Assembly: GCA_024278135.1 (NCBI GenBank) | Contig: JAJRTU010000322.1 | Coordinates: forward strand, 1 to 37,427 | Origin: Gammaproteobacteria bacterium | GTDB taxonomy: Bacteria > Pseudomonadota > Gammaproteobacteria > Eutrophobiales > Eutrophobiaceae | Direction: 5' to 3' | DNA length: 37,427 nt | Shown here: positions 17,202 to 25,090 of the stretch, piece after piece | How positions within the stretch are numbered: the first letter of the stretch is position 1 | Layout of the letters: every line of letters begins with the position of its first letter | The notes under the pieces: model-generated | Database searches by the model: none | The model's input: the letters and a program-made list of their open reading frames with translations, nothing else | Told to the model about the DNA's origin: nothing | Translations under genes and position numbers: made by a program

Positions 17202-18848
17202 TCACTGTTGATTTACTGTTGGAATAATTTCATGGTCCCCCAGATAATTATCGTCGATCGCATAATTATCGAACTCAACAGAATAATAGTCTTCGAAGAA
17301 AGGTTTAACAGAGTCAACTATGGTGCCGTCATAATCGGGTGCCACATGTAGAATACGGCCACTGTGATCTTCACGAAATTCATGATTGGCAATAACAGCA
17401 ATGCCGGATTTGAAAACATAACGCGGTGCATTGAACATTAATTCCTTGTCTTCCTGATCATCATAGATGGTGATATCCGCATCGGCTCCGACACCGAGAT
17501 GACCCTTGTTGTTCAGACCTAGACACCTGGCCGGGCCGGCACGGGTGATGATGGCAATTTCGTTTAGCGTATATTCCCGGTCGATATCCGGTAACAGAGT
17601 GCGATTAATGGCCTTCTTGTTGGCACGTGACAGCTCTTCTTTTCTGAATGCGCTGTCCATCAATAATTTAATCAACTTGGGGTAATTCATGAATGAGCCG
17701 CCGTTAGGGTGATCAGTGGATAAAATGATGCGCCAGGGATCTTCCGAGAGTAGAAACAATTCCAGCCCTATGGCCCACTGCAGGGCATGCACATAGATGT
17801 GTTCCTGATAAGCGAAGGGGATAATGCCACAGCCACTCTCACACTCGGTATCGGCATTGACCCATTTTCCTTTGGTAATGCCACGCAGCATATAGGCCAG
17901 CGGTGCATCGGCTGTCATGATGGTAGACTTGCCAAACATCACCTGACCCACGTCGCAAGAAATATTCGGATGACTGTTGACGTAGTCGGCAATCTCCTGC
18001 GCGGCGGAGGTCGGATTCTTGCCCAGCTCGCCGGCGTAACTGTGGAACTGGATATGGGCAAGGTGCGCGCGCCGGTCACCTGCCGTGCGCATGGTTTCAA
18101 GCGTGGTATTGAAATTACCGCTATGGCCGAGATTATTGCAGTGGATATGCGGCGGATGGGGCAGCCCCATCTCACCTGCCACATCAATAAAGGCATCGAT
18201 TATTTGCCGTGGGCTGATATCCGTGGCATCCAGTTTTTCGTCTATGTCGGATACATTGGAATTACGCCGGCCTTTCCAGGGTTCATCACCTCCTGGATTC
18301 ACCAGTTTGACCGTGTAGGCATTGGTGGAATTGATCCACCAGGCGACAGCGTGTTTGAATTCCTCCTGGCGACCTTCTTTTAATAATTGATTCAGAAAGA
18401 TATTATTGCCCAACAGGACATAGAAGCCTTTATCGATTACCGGTGTGTCGTGTAATTCTTCCAGTGTATGGCGGGCCCCTATCGGGGTGACTGCCGCTTC
18501 CATCGCCGTAGTGTAACCCAGCGTGGCATAACGATAGCCGGTGGCGAACGTGGACGGGACGGTGCCACCGCTGCCGGAACGCGTGTGCAGTGTGCCGGGA
18601 TGGGGATCGTGACGGTGATCTTCCGGTTGTAATTTACGTGCTAAATTGACCTTGGAGCCCGCGATATGGCAATGAATATCTACTCCGCCGGGCATGATGA
18701 CCATGCCGTGAGCATCTATCTTCAGCGCGTCAGCCGGGACGGAATCAACAATTTTTCCATCTTCAATACAGATGTCCTGTAGCAGGCCATCAACATTGTT
18801 GATGGGGTCATAAACTTTCCCGTTGGTGATACGGATATAAGATGCCAT
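17202..18848 (-). CDS. fwdA: Formylmethanofuran dehydrogenase subunit A (amidohydrolase), archaeal-like copy
   Basis: 548-residue binuclear-metal amidohydrolase. In archaeal Fwd this subunit interconverts formyl-methanofuran and formate, which travels by an internal tunnel to the FwdB metal site. Metal ligands are in place: His59 and His61 (VDIHCHIAGSK), Lys181 (VKLVNPGG, the carboxylated lysine position), His in HIHCNNLGHSGN, and Asp in STDHPNGGSF. The HCNNLG and PGGVDIHCHIAG wording resembles archaeal FwdA more than the Methylobacterium-type FhcA encoded at 10555-12216. It follows fwdB by 49 bases with only a weak GAG before the ATG. Because FwdA and FhcA catalyse the same half reaction, the redox character of the cluster rests on FwdB and FwdD. 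Confidence 0.93.
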   Translation of the reverse strand: MASYIRITNGKVYDPINNVDGLLQDICIEDGKIVDSVPADALKIDAHGMVIMPGGVDIHCHIAGSKVNLARKLQPEDHRHDPHPGTLHTRSGSGGTVPSTFATGYRYATLGYTTAMEAAVTPIGARHTLEELHDTPVIDKGFYVLLGNNIFLNQLLKEGRQEEFKHAVAWWINSTNAYTVKLVNPGGDEPWKGRRNSNVSDIDEKLDATDISPRQIIDAFIDVAGEMGLPHPPHIHCNNLGHSGNFNTTLETMRTAGDRRAHLAHIQFHSYAGELGKNPTSAAQEIADYVNSHPNISCDVGQVMFGKSTIMTADAPLAYMLRGITKGKWVNADTECESGCGIIPFAYQEHIYVHALQWAIGLELFLLSEDPWRIILSTDHPNGGSFMNYPKLIKLLMDSAFRKEELSRANKKAINRTLLPDIDREYTLNEIAIITRAGPARCLGLNNKGHLGVGADADITIYDDQEDKELMFNAPRYVFKSGIAVIANHEFREDHSGRILHVAPDYDGTIVDSVKPFFEDYYSVEFDNYAIDDNYLGDHEIIPTVNQQ

Positions 18849-18897
18849 TAAATTCTCAAACCTGAAATGATTGTTTATTAACGTGTTGTCAAATAGT

Positions 18898-20256
18898 TTA
18901 CTTCAACGGTGCGGCGACTTTTGCGGTGCCCGTTCCCCGCGCCTGGTATTTTGCTGTCACCAGCTCATGTACCCGTTTACACAAGGGCGTCAGTATGTCT
19001 TCATCAGATGGAAACGGTGATTCAAAAGCCGGGCGCAGCGTTATCGGCACATCGTCCATGCGATAAACGGTGCCCCCCGTGTTAATGCCGTAGGTGGAGG
19101 TACGAAAGGCAACATGGGCCAGCCTGCTGGTTTCTGTCTCCTTGGTGTCGAAAGATATCACCGGAATTCTGTGCAGTTGATCAATGGCTGCCTGCGGGAA
19201 GTTGGCAGCAGGATCACTGGCGATAATCATGGCCGCATCTGCATCACCTCTGATCAGCGTATCTACTGTGGTAAATTCGCCGGGATTGAAGCGCGGGTAG
19301 CCCATGCTGAAATTAACTCCAAAGGGGTAGCCGGTTTGCCAGGCAACAACATTGTCCGCGCCTGTCACGTTGCCATGTCCGCGAACCGGCTTGGCAACAA
19401 AATGGGTAAATTCATTCAGATCCGTTGCCAGTGCCATGATGGCGCCGGAATTAAAATGGCGCCCTCTGGTCATCGTCAGACCCATACCCATAAACAGCAC
19501 GCCATAGTTGCAGTTTTTCATCTTATCCACTAAATCTTCCAGCGCCTCCAGTGATATACCGGTTTCTTCTTCAATGGAAGCATCGACAGCGTGGCCTTTT
19601 ACCAATGCCCGCAAAGCCCAGGCCATTTCAAAGTCCTTGCCGGGTTTCACCTGCAGGAAAATATTGGCGACGGGGGTACTGGGGGTTCTGCGGACATCCA
19701 CGATGACCACGGTGCGATCTTTCTTGCCGTTGGGCGTAAACATGCCTTTGGGTGTTACGGTGTAGCGGGTGAAGTGGCGGGGATGGGATTCCGCCGGATT
19801 GCCGCCCCAGTACATAACAAAGTCAGCGCGATTTTTCACTTCACCCAGTGTCATGGTGCTCTCGCCGACACCCTGAAAGGCCAGGCCGGAAGGACCATGA
19901 CAGACGGAAGTGGTGGTATCGATGGTGCCGCGAATGTAGTCCGTGATCGCGACTGCCTGTCGTTGTGCCTCACAGGTGGTGTCGCTGAGGCCATAGGTGA
20001 TGGGGAACCTGGCTTTGGTCAGCACCTGAGCGGCCTCTTCAATGGCGGCTTCGACGCTGACTTCTTCGCCATCAATCATGGCTGCCGGTCCTGACTGGAT
20101 AGTATGTTCTGCAAACCAGGCACGCCCCAGAACGCAGGCATTTTTGGCTTTGGTGATTTGCTTTTTATCGAGATCGACGGTCAATTCCATATCATCACAG
20201 ACACAACCGCAAAATGTGCAGGTAGCGTTCTTTACAGTCCTGATGTTTTCACTCAT
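18898..20256 (-). CDS. fwdB: Formylmethanofuran dehydrogenase subunit B with intact Mo/W site
   Basis: 452-residue molybdopterin oxidoreductase subunit. Visible features: [4Fe-4S] ligands Cys13, Cys16, Cys20 and Cys41 (CTFCGCVC, NACVLG); the active-site Cys119-His120 in TSVCHGPSG, at nearly the same position as Cys118-His119 of the Methanothermobacter wolfeii enzyme, where the Cys binds tungsten; LGEVKNRADFVMYWGGNP; and Arg264 in TMTRGRH, a candidate for the catalytic arginine (Arg288 in that enzyme). The C-terminal part (GYPFGVNFSMGYPRFNPGE) also follows archaeal FwdB. By family knowledge this would oxidise formate inside the complex to CO2 and reduce an iron-sulfur chain. It is preceded by fwdD and followed by fwdA. 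The neighbouring FhcB has lost the same site, so the contrast is clear within one locus. Activity and metal are not proven. Confidence 0.94.
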   Translation of the reverse strand: MSENIRTVKNATCTFCGCVCDDMELTVDLDKKQITKAKNACVLGRAWFAEHTIQSGPAAMIDGEEVSVEAAIEEAAQVLTKARFPITYGLSDTTCEAQRQAVAITDYIRGTIDTTTSVCHGPSGLAFQGVGESTMTLGEVKNRADFVMYWGGNPAESHPRHFTRYTVTPKGMFTPNGKKDRTVVIVDVRRTPSTPVANIFLQVKPGKDFEMAWALRALVKGHAVDASIEEETGISLEALEDLVDKMKNCNYGVLFMGMGLTMTRGRHFNSGAIMALATDLNEFTHFVAKPVRGHGNVTGADNVVAWQTGYPFGVNFSMGYPRFNPGEFTTVDTLIRGDADAAMIIASDPAANFPQAAIDQLHRIPVISFDTKETETSRLAHVAFRTSTYGINTGGTVYRMDDVPITLRPAFESPFPSDEDILTPLCKRVHELVTAKYQARGTGTAKVAAPLK

Positions 20257-20293
20257 GTCTTCGTCTCGTCATGTCTGGTGTGAATTGAGTTTA

Positions 20294-20641
20294 TCATGCC
20301 GCGATTTTTTCCACCTGCACCTGAATATTCTTTGAAATGGGCATGCCACAGCCGCCGGTGTCACCTTCCATCAGCCGACTGGAAGAAGGGCCGTATGCGA
20401 TAAATATCATGCCGGTGGGTAAATCCCGGGGTTTTTTACTCTTGCAGCAGGCGATGAATTCGCCAATGGCATTACTCAGTTTGACACTGTCACCGTCATG
20501 CAGATCCATTCTCTGCATATCGTCTTCGTTCATTTCCACAGTGGAAGTGATCTGAAGATATTCTTCTTTCAGTTTTCCTTTGTTCAGGGATGTTCCCTGT
20601 TTATTGGAACGACCAGGAATTAACAACATGGTTTCAGACAT
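20294..20641 (-). CDS. fwdD: Formylmethanofuran dehydrogenase subunit D (molybdopterin dinucleotide-binding)
   Basis: 115-residue small subunit. In archaeal Fwd/Fmd, FwdD completes the binding site for the pterin dinucleotide that in larger enzymes is a C-terminal domain. Matching elements are LIPGRSNKQG at the start, a LHDGDSVKLS strand pair, MIFIAYGPSSSRL and DTGGCGMP. GGAG lies about six bases before the ATG (near 20646-20651). It is the first gene of the minus-strand block and divergent from beta-RFAP synthase. The classical Fhc cluster at 8730-13494 has no such gene, as expected if only the second complex carries a Mo/W cofactor. This gene is an independent sign, besides FwdB residues, that the second complex is redox-active. 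Confidence 0.9.
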   Translation of the reverse strand: MSETMLLIPGRSNKQGTSLNKGKLKEEYLQITSTVEMNEDDMQRMDLHDGDSVKLSNAIGEFIACCKSKKPRDLPTGMIFIAYGPSSSRLMEGDTGGCGMPISKNIQVQVEKIAA

Positions 20642-20932
20642 TTATGGCTCCAACATAGCGCAATATGATTTAGGTAAGTGTATTTGCTTATCTCAGGACT
20701 AGATAAAGGCCGCGCTTTCAATCAATTGGATCCTGGATGGTATTTTACCCAGTGATTTTGATTATGGCTAGTGTTACTCCATTATTCCGTCAATGCGGTG
20801 CAGTGTTGAATTTCATGTGAGAATGGAAGGCTGTATGCTGGCACCCGAATTAGTCAAAAATGAAACAGTGCAGTACTATAGCGTCGATATCGTAATTGAC
20901 GTCGAGAATCGGGCAATTATAGCGGAGTGACT
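20642..20932. promoter_or_regulatory. Divergent promoter region between fwdD and beta-RFAP synthase
   Basis: About 290 bases between two divergent operons, with no credible gene. It must hold at least one promoter in each direction because both gene rows begin here. The self-complementary CGATATCG (20884-20892 region) and GACGTC (20899-20904), with the hexamer CGTCGA occurring twice around them, lie 30-50 bases before the plus-strand start and could be an operator. No clear sigma-70 pair can be named. AGCGGAG at 20921-20926 serves the ATG at 20933. Confidence 0.45.
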
Positions 20933-21967
20933 ATGCGCGAAAAGAGTGATGTGTTTGTAAAAGTAAATGCGCCGGGGCGTTTGCATCTGGGTTTTCTGGA
21001 TTTACATGGCGGGCTGGGCAGGTTATTTGGCAGCCTTGGTTTGAGTTTGTATGATATTTCCACAGTCCTGGAAGTCAGGCAGGCATCAGAATTACAGGTT
21101 GAGGGTCCGAGTTCGGCAAGAGCGCGTCAGTACGCTGAACGTATGCTGGAGCATTTGAATATTCGTAAAGGCCTCAGCATTGAGATCCATCGGGCCATTC
21201 CCGAACATGCGGGTCTGGGCTCGGGTACGCAGATGGCGCTGGCCGTCGGTTCGGCCATAAGCAGGCTTTTTTCTGTCAAGCTGTCTCTACCAGCTATCGC
21301 CAGGATACTGGATCGAGGCAATCGTTCCGGAATCGGCATTGGTGCTTTTGCCGGAGGGGGCTTTATCGTCGATGGTGGCAGGAGTTCAACAACTGAAGTA
21401 CCCCCCATCGTCAGTCAATTACACTTTCCTGCCAGTTGGCGTATTGTTCTGGTACTGGATAAAAATTGCCAGGGCGTGCATGGGCAGGAAGAAAGCCAGG
21501 CTTTTGGAACCCTGGCAAAAATGGAGAAAGAAATTTCCGAAAATTTGTGTCGATTGACACTCATGCAGGTTTTGCCCGCCATTGTGGAGCAGGATTGCCG
21601 CTTGTTTGGTGCCGCGATTACCGAAATACAGGCTTGCATGGGGAGGTATTTCGGGACGATTCAGTCCGGTATTTATGCCAGCGCCGAAGTAGGCAAGGTA
21701 CTGACACATTTGCAACAGTCTGGCGCTGCCGGCATAGGCCAAAGTTCCTGGGGGCCGACGGGTTTTGCCATCTATGCCAGCGAGACCGAGGCTTATCATG
21801 CCTTGAAGAAGGTGCGTCGTCACTGGCAGGGAAATTCGGCGCTGGAGATGGTGATCTGTCGAGCGCAAAATGAGCCGGCGATGCTCAGCCTGGAAAAGGC
21901 GAGCGACGAAGGTGAGGTGAGTCTGTCCAGTCAGGCCGGGGGAGTGAACGTCCGGAGCGAACAGTAA
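20933..21967 (+). CDS. mptG: Beta-ribofuranosylaminobenzene 5'-phosphate synthase
   Basis: First committed step of H4MPT synthesis: condensation of PRPP with p-aminobenzoate (or 4-hydroxybenzoate) with loss of CO2 and pyrophosphate. 344 residues of the GHMP-kinase-related fold. KVNAPGRLHLGFLDLHGGLGR is the family opening, shown here as APGRLHLGFLDL. PEHAGLGSGTQMALAVGSA is the glycine-rich phosphate loop, and GIGQSSWGPTGFAI the C-terminal motif. A GTG at 20927 is in frame, but the ATG at 20933 is correctly spaced from GCGGAG. It heads the plus-strand H4MPT row and divergently faces fwdD. Its substrate supply is encoded nearby by pabB at 28720. The symbol follows archaeal naming. Confidence 0.93.
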   Translation: MREKSDVFVKVNAPGRLHLGFLDLHGGLGRLFGSLGLSLYDISTVLEVRQASELQVEGPSSARARQYAERMLEHLNIRKGLSIEIHRAIPEHAGLGSGTQMALAVGSAISRLFSVKLSLPAIARILDRGNRSGIGIGAFAGGGFIVDGGRSSTTEVPPIVSQLHFPASWRIVLVLDKNCQGVHGQEESQAFGTLAKMEKEISENLCRLTLMQVLPAIVEQDCRLFGAAITEIQACMGRYFGTIQSGIYASAEVGKVLTHLQQSGAAGIGQSSWGPTGFAIYASETEAYHALKKVRRHWQGNSALEMVICRAQNEPAMLSLEKASDEGEVSLSSQAGGVNVRSEQ

Positions 21968-22019
21968 GCTTATATGATCCGGCCGGGTAACAGCCATTTA
22001 ATAAATCAGCTGAACTTTT

Positions 22020-22925
22020 ATGAAAGATCCATATTTATTACATATATTCAACCCTACGAAGAATGTCAGCCCCTTTGATGTCAATATGGCATATGAGGCG
22101 GATTTTAATGGTGTTATTCCTTACAGCAATGTCACGTTGGAAGAAGTCTATGCCTTAACGCAGGATACTATTTTTTCCCGTGGCAGTACCGGCGTCAAGC
22201 GCACCGGTATTTTTATTGGCGGGCGAGAATTTGGTCTGGCCATCGATATGCTGAACCAGGCCAGAACAGCCATGGTGCCCCCGTTTGAAGTCTCGGTTTT
22301 TGCCGATCCCAGCGGCGCCATCACGACTGCCGCAGCCGTTATCGCTGCTGTGGAGATCTGGATGCTTAAGCTGTCAGGCGAGGATCTGGCCGGTAAAAAA
22401 GTCCATATATTCGGTGGAACAGGGCCGGTTGGAATATGTGCTGGTATCCTGGCCTCCCTGTGCAAGGCGGAAGTGTCCATTACCAGCCATCGAGGCGCTG
22501 ATGTCGCGCAGCGTATAGCTGATGAATATAACGGGCGTTATAAAGTGGATATGCGCGGTGTGGGTAGCGGGACGGCTGAGGATATCCTGGCGTTTCTGGG
22601 TGAGTCCAATGTTGTCATCGGTGCTGCCAAGGCCGGTATCAGGGTCATGAGCAAGGAACAAATCGAACAGGCTGAGAGTCTGATAGTCGCAGCCGATATC
22701 AATGCGGTTCCTCCCGCCGGTATAGAAGGTATTGACGTCAACGACATGGGTGTGGAACTGCCCCATGCACCGGGTAATGCGGTCGGTATCGGTGCCCTGG
22801 CCATTGGCAATCTGAAATACAGAGTTCACTATCGTCTGTTTCAAATGATGAAGGAGGCGGAGAAACCGGTATATCTTGATCATATCCGGGCCTTCGCTGT
22901 TGCCAGAGAGCTGGCAAAGGGATAG
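22020..22925 (+). CDS. mtdB: NAD(P)-dependent methylene-H4MPT dehydrogenase
   Basis: Oxidises methylene-H4MPT to methenyl-H4MPT with NAD or NADP in the cytoplasm. 301 residues. Conserved landmarks: MSPF-type opening SPFDVNMAYEADF, LTQDTIFSRG, the catalytic-region RTGIFIGG, PPFEVSVFADPSGA, the Rossmann motif IFGGTGPVG, and DINAVPPAGIEGIDVNDMG near the C-terminus. The protein resembles MtdB rather than MtdA, which is shorter and NADP-specific, but cofactor preference cannot be fixed by eye. It lies 52 bases after beta-RFAP synthase and before mch, the usual order for H4MPT clusters. No strong Shine-Dalgarno sequence precedes the ATG. Confidence 0.94.
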   Translation: MKDPYLLHIFNPTKNVSPFDVNMAYEADFNGVIPYSNVTLEEVYALTQDTIFSRGSTGVKRTGIFIGGREFGLAIDMLNQARTAMVPPFEVSVFADPSGAITTAAAVIAAVEIWMLKLSGEDLAGKKVHIFGGTGPVGICAGILASLCKAEVSITSHRGADVAQRIADEYNGRYKVDMRGVGSGTAEDILAFLGESNVVIGAAKAGIRVMSKEQIEQAESLIVAADINAVPPAGIEGIDVNDMGVELPHAPGNAVGIGALAIGNLKYRVHYRLFQMMKEAEKPVYLDHIRAFAVARELAKG

Positions 22926-23042
22926 ATTGTCTTTGACGCCGTTATTTGTAATTCACACGGAGGTCTTTATTTAGCTATCTTGAGTCAGTTGGGCCAGGAC
23001 AGGGAATTAACCCAATTACTAAATGTTATTTTGATGGCTGCA

Positions 23043-24023
23043 ATGAATACAGAAAATGTAACAATCTTTCCCAGTCTGAATCAGCGTACTGCACCGATGG
23101 TTCAGTCTTTGGTTGAACACGCACTCGATCTGCGTTTGTCCGTCACCAGTCTGGAGAACAAGACCACGATAATTGATGCCGGTATTGCTGTTGTCGGTGG
23201 TCTGGAAGCCGGCCGGCAAATCGCGGAGATATGCATGGGTGGTCTGGGCCAGGTGAATCTCAGGGCATCGACTCATTTTGAGCAATGGTCATGGCATGTG
23301 GATGTACATTCGGGTAATCCGGTACTTGCCTGCCTGGCAAGCCAATATGCCGGCTGGAGTCTGTCCCATGGAGAAGGTAAGGAGGCATTCAATGCGCTGG
23401 GTTCCGGTCCGGGACGGGCGATGGGCAGCAAGGAAGCCTTGTTTGAAGAACTGGGCTATCGCGATCAATATGACAATGCCTGTCTGGTGATCGAAGTTGA
23501 TAAGTTGCCACCCGTTGAAATCGCTGATGAAATAGCCCGGCGTTGTCAAATTCCGGCAGATAAGTTGAGCTTGATCCTGACACCCACATCCAGTCTGGCG
23601 GGTGCCGTGCAAATTGTTGCCAGAGTACTGGAAACCGCCCTGCACAAGGCCCATGCACTGGGTTTTGCTCTTGATAAGATAGTCGATGGTGCCGGTAGTG
23701 CACCTGTTTGTCCGCCGTCTCCAGATTTTTTAAAGGCAATGGGTCGAAGCAATGATGCCATCCTCTTTGCCGGACAAGTGCAGTTGTATGTTGATGCGGA
23801 TTCGGCCGATGCCGAGCAGCTCGCCAATAGTTTGCCGAGCAGTGCTTCGTCCGATTATGGTCAGCCCTTTGGTGATATTTTCAAAGCAGCCGGCTATGAC
23901 TTTTACAAGATCGATCCCATGTTATTCAGCCCGGCCCGAGTATCGGTCAGTTCCGTGAAGACGGGTGATACATTTCATGCCGGGCACATCGATCTGGATC
24001 TGTTAAATCAGTCTTTTGCTTGA
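23043..24023 (+). CDS. mch: Methenyl-H4MPT cyclohydrolase
   Basis: Hydrolyses methenyl-H4MPT to N5-formyl-H4MPT. About 326 residues from the ATG at 23043 (MNTENVTIFPSLNQRT). Family motifs: GGLEAGRQIAEICMGGLG, VHSGNPVLACLASQYAGW, LGSGPGRAMGSKE, and SVKTGDTFHAGHID near the end. Start choice is uncertain. The frame is open to a TTG at 22980, with further ATGs at 23034 and 23043. The only strong Shine-Dalgarno sequence, GGAGG at 22959-22963, is 16 bases before the TTG and far from either ATG. I chose 23043 because the family begins near this point. It stands between mtdB and the CitG-like gene in the H4MPT row. Confidence 0.92.
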   Translation: MNTENVTIFPSLNQRTAPMVQSLVEHALDLRLSVTSLENKTTIIDAGIAVVGGLEAGRQIAEICMGGLGQVNLRASTHFEQWSWHVDVHSGNPVLACLASQYAGWSLSHGEGKEAFNALGSGPGRAMGSKEALFEELGYRDQYDNACLVIEVDKLPPVEIADEIARRCQIPADKLSLILTPTSSLAGAVQIVARVLETALHKAHALGFALDKIVDGAGSAPVCPPSPDFLKAMGRSNDAILFAGQVQLYVDADSADAEQLANSLPSSASSDYGQPFGDIFKAAGYDFYKIDPMLFSPARVSVSSVKTGDTFHAGHIDLDLLNQSFA

Positions 24024-24096
24024 GCTGGGCGAGGACTTCGCGGTTTTTCATTCCATTCAAAAATAGTTTTGGATCCTGGCTGTCTGACTTTCTGAA

Positions 24097-24942
24097 ATGA
24101 GACCTCAGAATAGAACTGGCCTGGAGGCTGTCGTGCGAGACAGTTTTCTCAGAGAAATCAACGCACTGAAGCCGGGTAATGTCAGCCGGTATGCAGATGG
24201 CCATCGTATGCAATATGCAGATTTTGTCGTCAGCGCAAACGTCAGCGTCCCGATACTTTGTGATCCTGCACGGGGTGTAGGTGAGCGGATTTTACACAGT
24301 GTGGAGGCGACCGGAAACAAGGTGGGATGCAACACCAATCTGGGTATGCTTTTGTTATTTTCACCTATAATAAAGTCTTATGAATCAATTACTAATAGTG
24401 ATTTTCAACGAAGCAACCTGAAGTATACTCTCGAACACATGACGAAGACGGATGCCGAGCAGGTCTATGCCGGTATTCGCCTGGCGAATCCCGGCGGTCT
24501 GGGCAATGTAGAGCAGCATGATGTCAATTTTAATCCGGATATCAGTCTGTTAGAGGCCATGGACGCAGCGGCTGAACGTGATCTGATTGCCCGGCAATAT
24601 GTTTCCGTTTACGAAGATGTGTATAAGGTCGGTCTGAATTGCCTGAGCGAGTTTGATAAACGCTGGAATAGTGTAGAATGGGCGACTGTAGCCTGCTATC
24701 TTACATTTATGGCGCGCTATCCGGACTCGCATGTCCGGCGCAAGTTTGGCGACGAGATTGCCAGGCGAGTACAAGACAGGACTGTTCCAGTACTGGAACA
24801 GTTCAAGAATAACAAAAATCCGGCAAAGGCGATGTCTGCATTGCTGGAATATGACAGGGAACTGAAAGACTCAGATATTAATCCGGGCACCTCTGCCGAT
24901 ATGACAGCAGCGAGTCTTTTGCTGTATGGCTTGGTGACTTAG
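24097..24942 (+). CDS. CitG-like (triphosphoribosyl-dephospho-CoA synthase family) protein of the H4MPT cluster
   Basis: 281 residues of the CitG/MdcB family. The sequence shows LKPGNVSRYADGHRMQYADF, seen here as KPGNVSRYADGH, and the later NTNLGMLLLFSPI, both hallmark motifs. True CitG makes the prosthetic-group precursor of citrate lyase from ATP and dephospho-CoA. No citrate or malonate decarboxylase genes are present here. Homologues (Orf5 of Methylobacterium) travel with H4MPT/methanofuran genes, so a ribosyl or phosphoribosyl transfer in cofactor synthesis is likely, but the reaction is unknown to me. It lies 73 bases after mch and 148 before fae. The ATG at 24097 has no visible Shine-Dalgarno sequence. 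Confidence 0.85.
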   Translation: MRPQNRTGLEAVVRDSFLREINALKPGNVSRYADGHRMQYADFVVSANVSVPILCDPARGVGERILHSVEATGNKVGCNTNLGMLLLFSPIIKSYESITNSDFQRSNLKYTLEHMTKTDAEQVYAGIRLANPGGLGNVEQHDVNFNPDISLLEAMDAAAERDLIARQYVSVYEDVYKVGLNCLSEFDKRWNSVEWATVACYLTFMARYPDSHVRRKFGDEIARRVQDRTVPVLEQFKNNKNPAKAMSALLEYDRELKDSDINPGTSADMTAASLLLYGLVT

Positions 24943-24970
24943 CTGGACAGTTACCTGATAAAGCATTGCA

Positions 24971-25026
24971 AATCCGCAGAGTGAAGCTCTGAAGATTGGC
25001 GACTTACGGGGGCTATTCCGCTGTCG
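24971..25026 (+). other. Two predicted stem-loops in the fae leader
   Basis: In the 148 bases between the CitG-like gene and fae, AATC (24971-24974) pairs with GATT (24994-24997) around an inner CAGAG/CTCTG stem with a five-base loop. Directly after it, CGAC (25000-25003) pairs with GTCG (25023-25026) around CGG/CCG. An alternative ACTT/AAGT pairing (25002-25005 with 25027-25030) competes with the second stem. The fae ribosome binding site follows about 50 bases later. It may be a regulatory or stability element of a highly expressed gene; I match it to no known riboswitch. Confidence 0.35.
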
Positions 25027-25090
25027 AAGTAACAGGACAGAAAAATAGCGATTCTACATATTCAGATAATAGTAATTGGAGGAGATAAAA

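Noticed and set aside
17787-18383. 198-codon plus-strand ORF
   Set aside because: Antisense to fwdA, whose metal-binding motifs are intact on the minus strand; no start signal.
21419-21997. 192-codon minus-strand ORF, and similar ones at 22374-22883, 27567-28118 and 28124-28660
   Set aside because: All lie opposite well-supported genes (beta-RFAP synthase, mtdB, mfnF) and show no domain or ribosome binding site.
24961-25035. GEMM-type cyclic-di-GMP riboswitch before fae
   Set aside because: Some strings look similar (GCAAATCC), but the conserved core and tetraloop-receptor elements of the class are not present.
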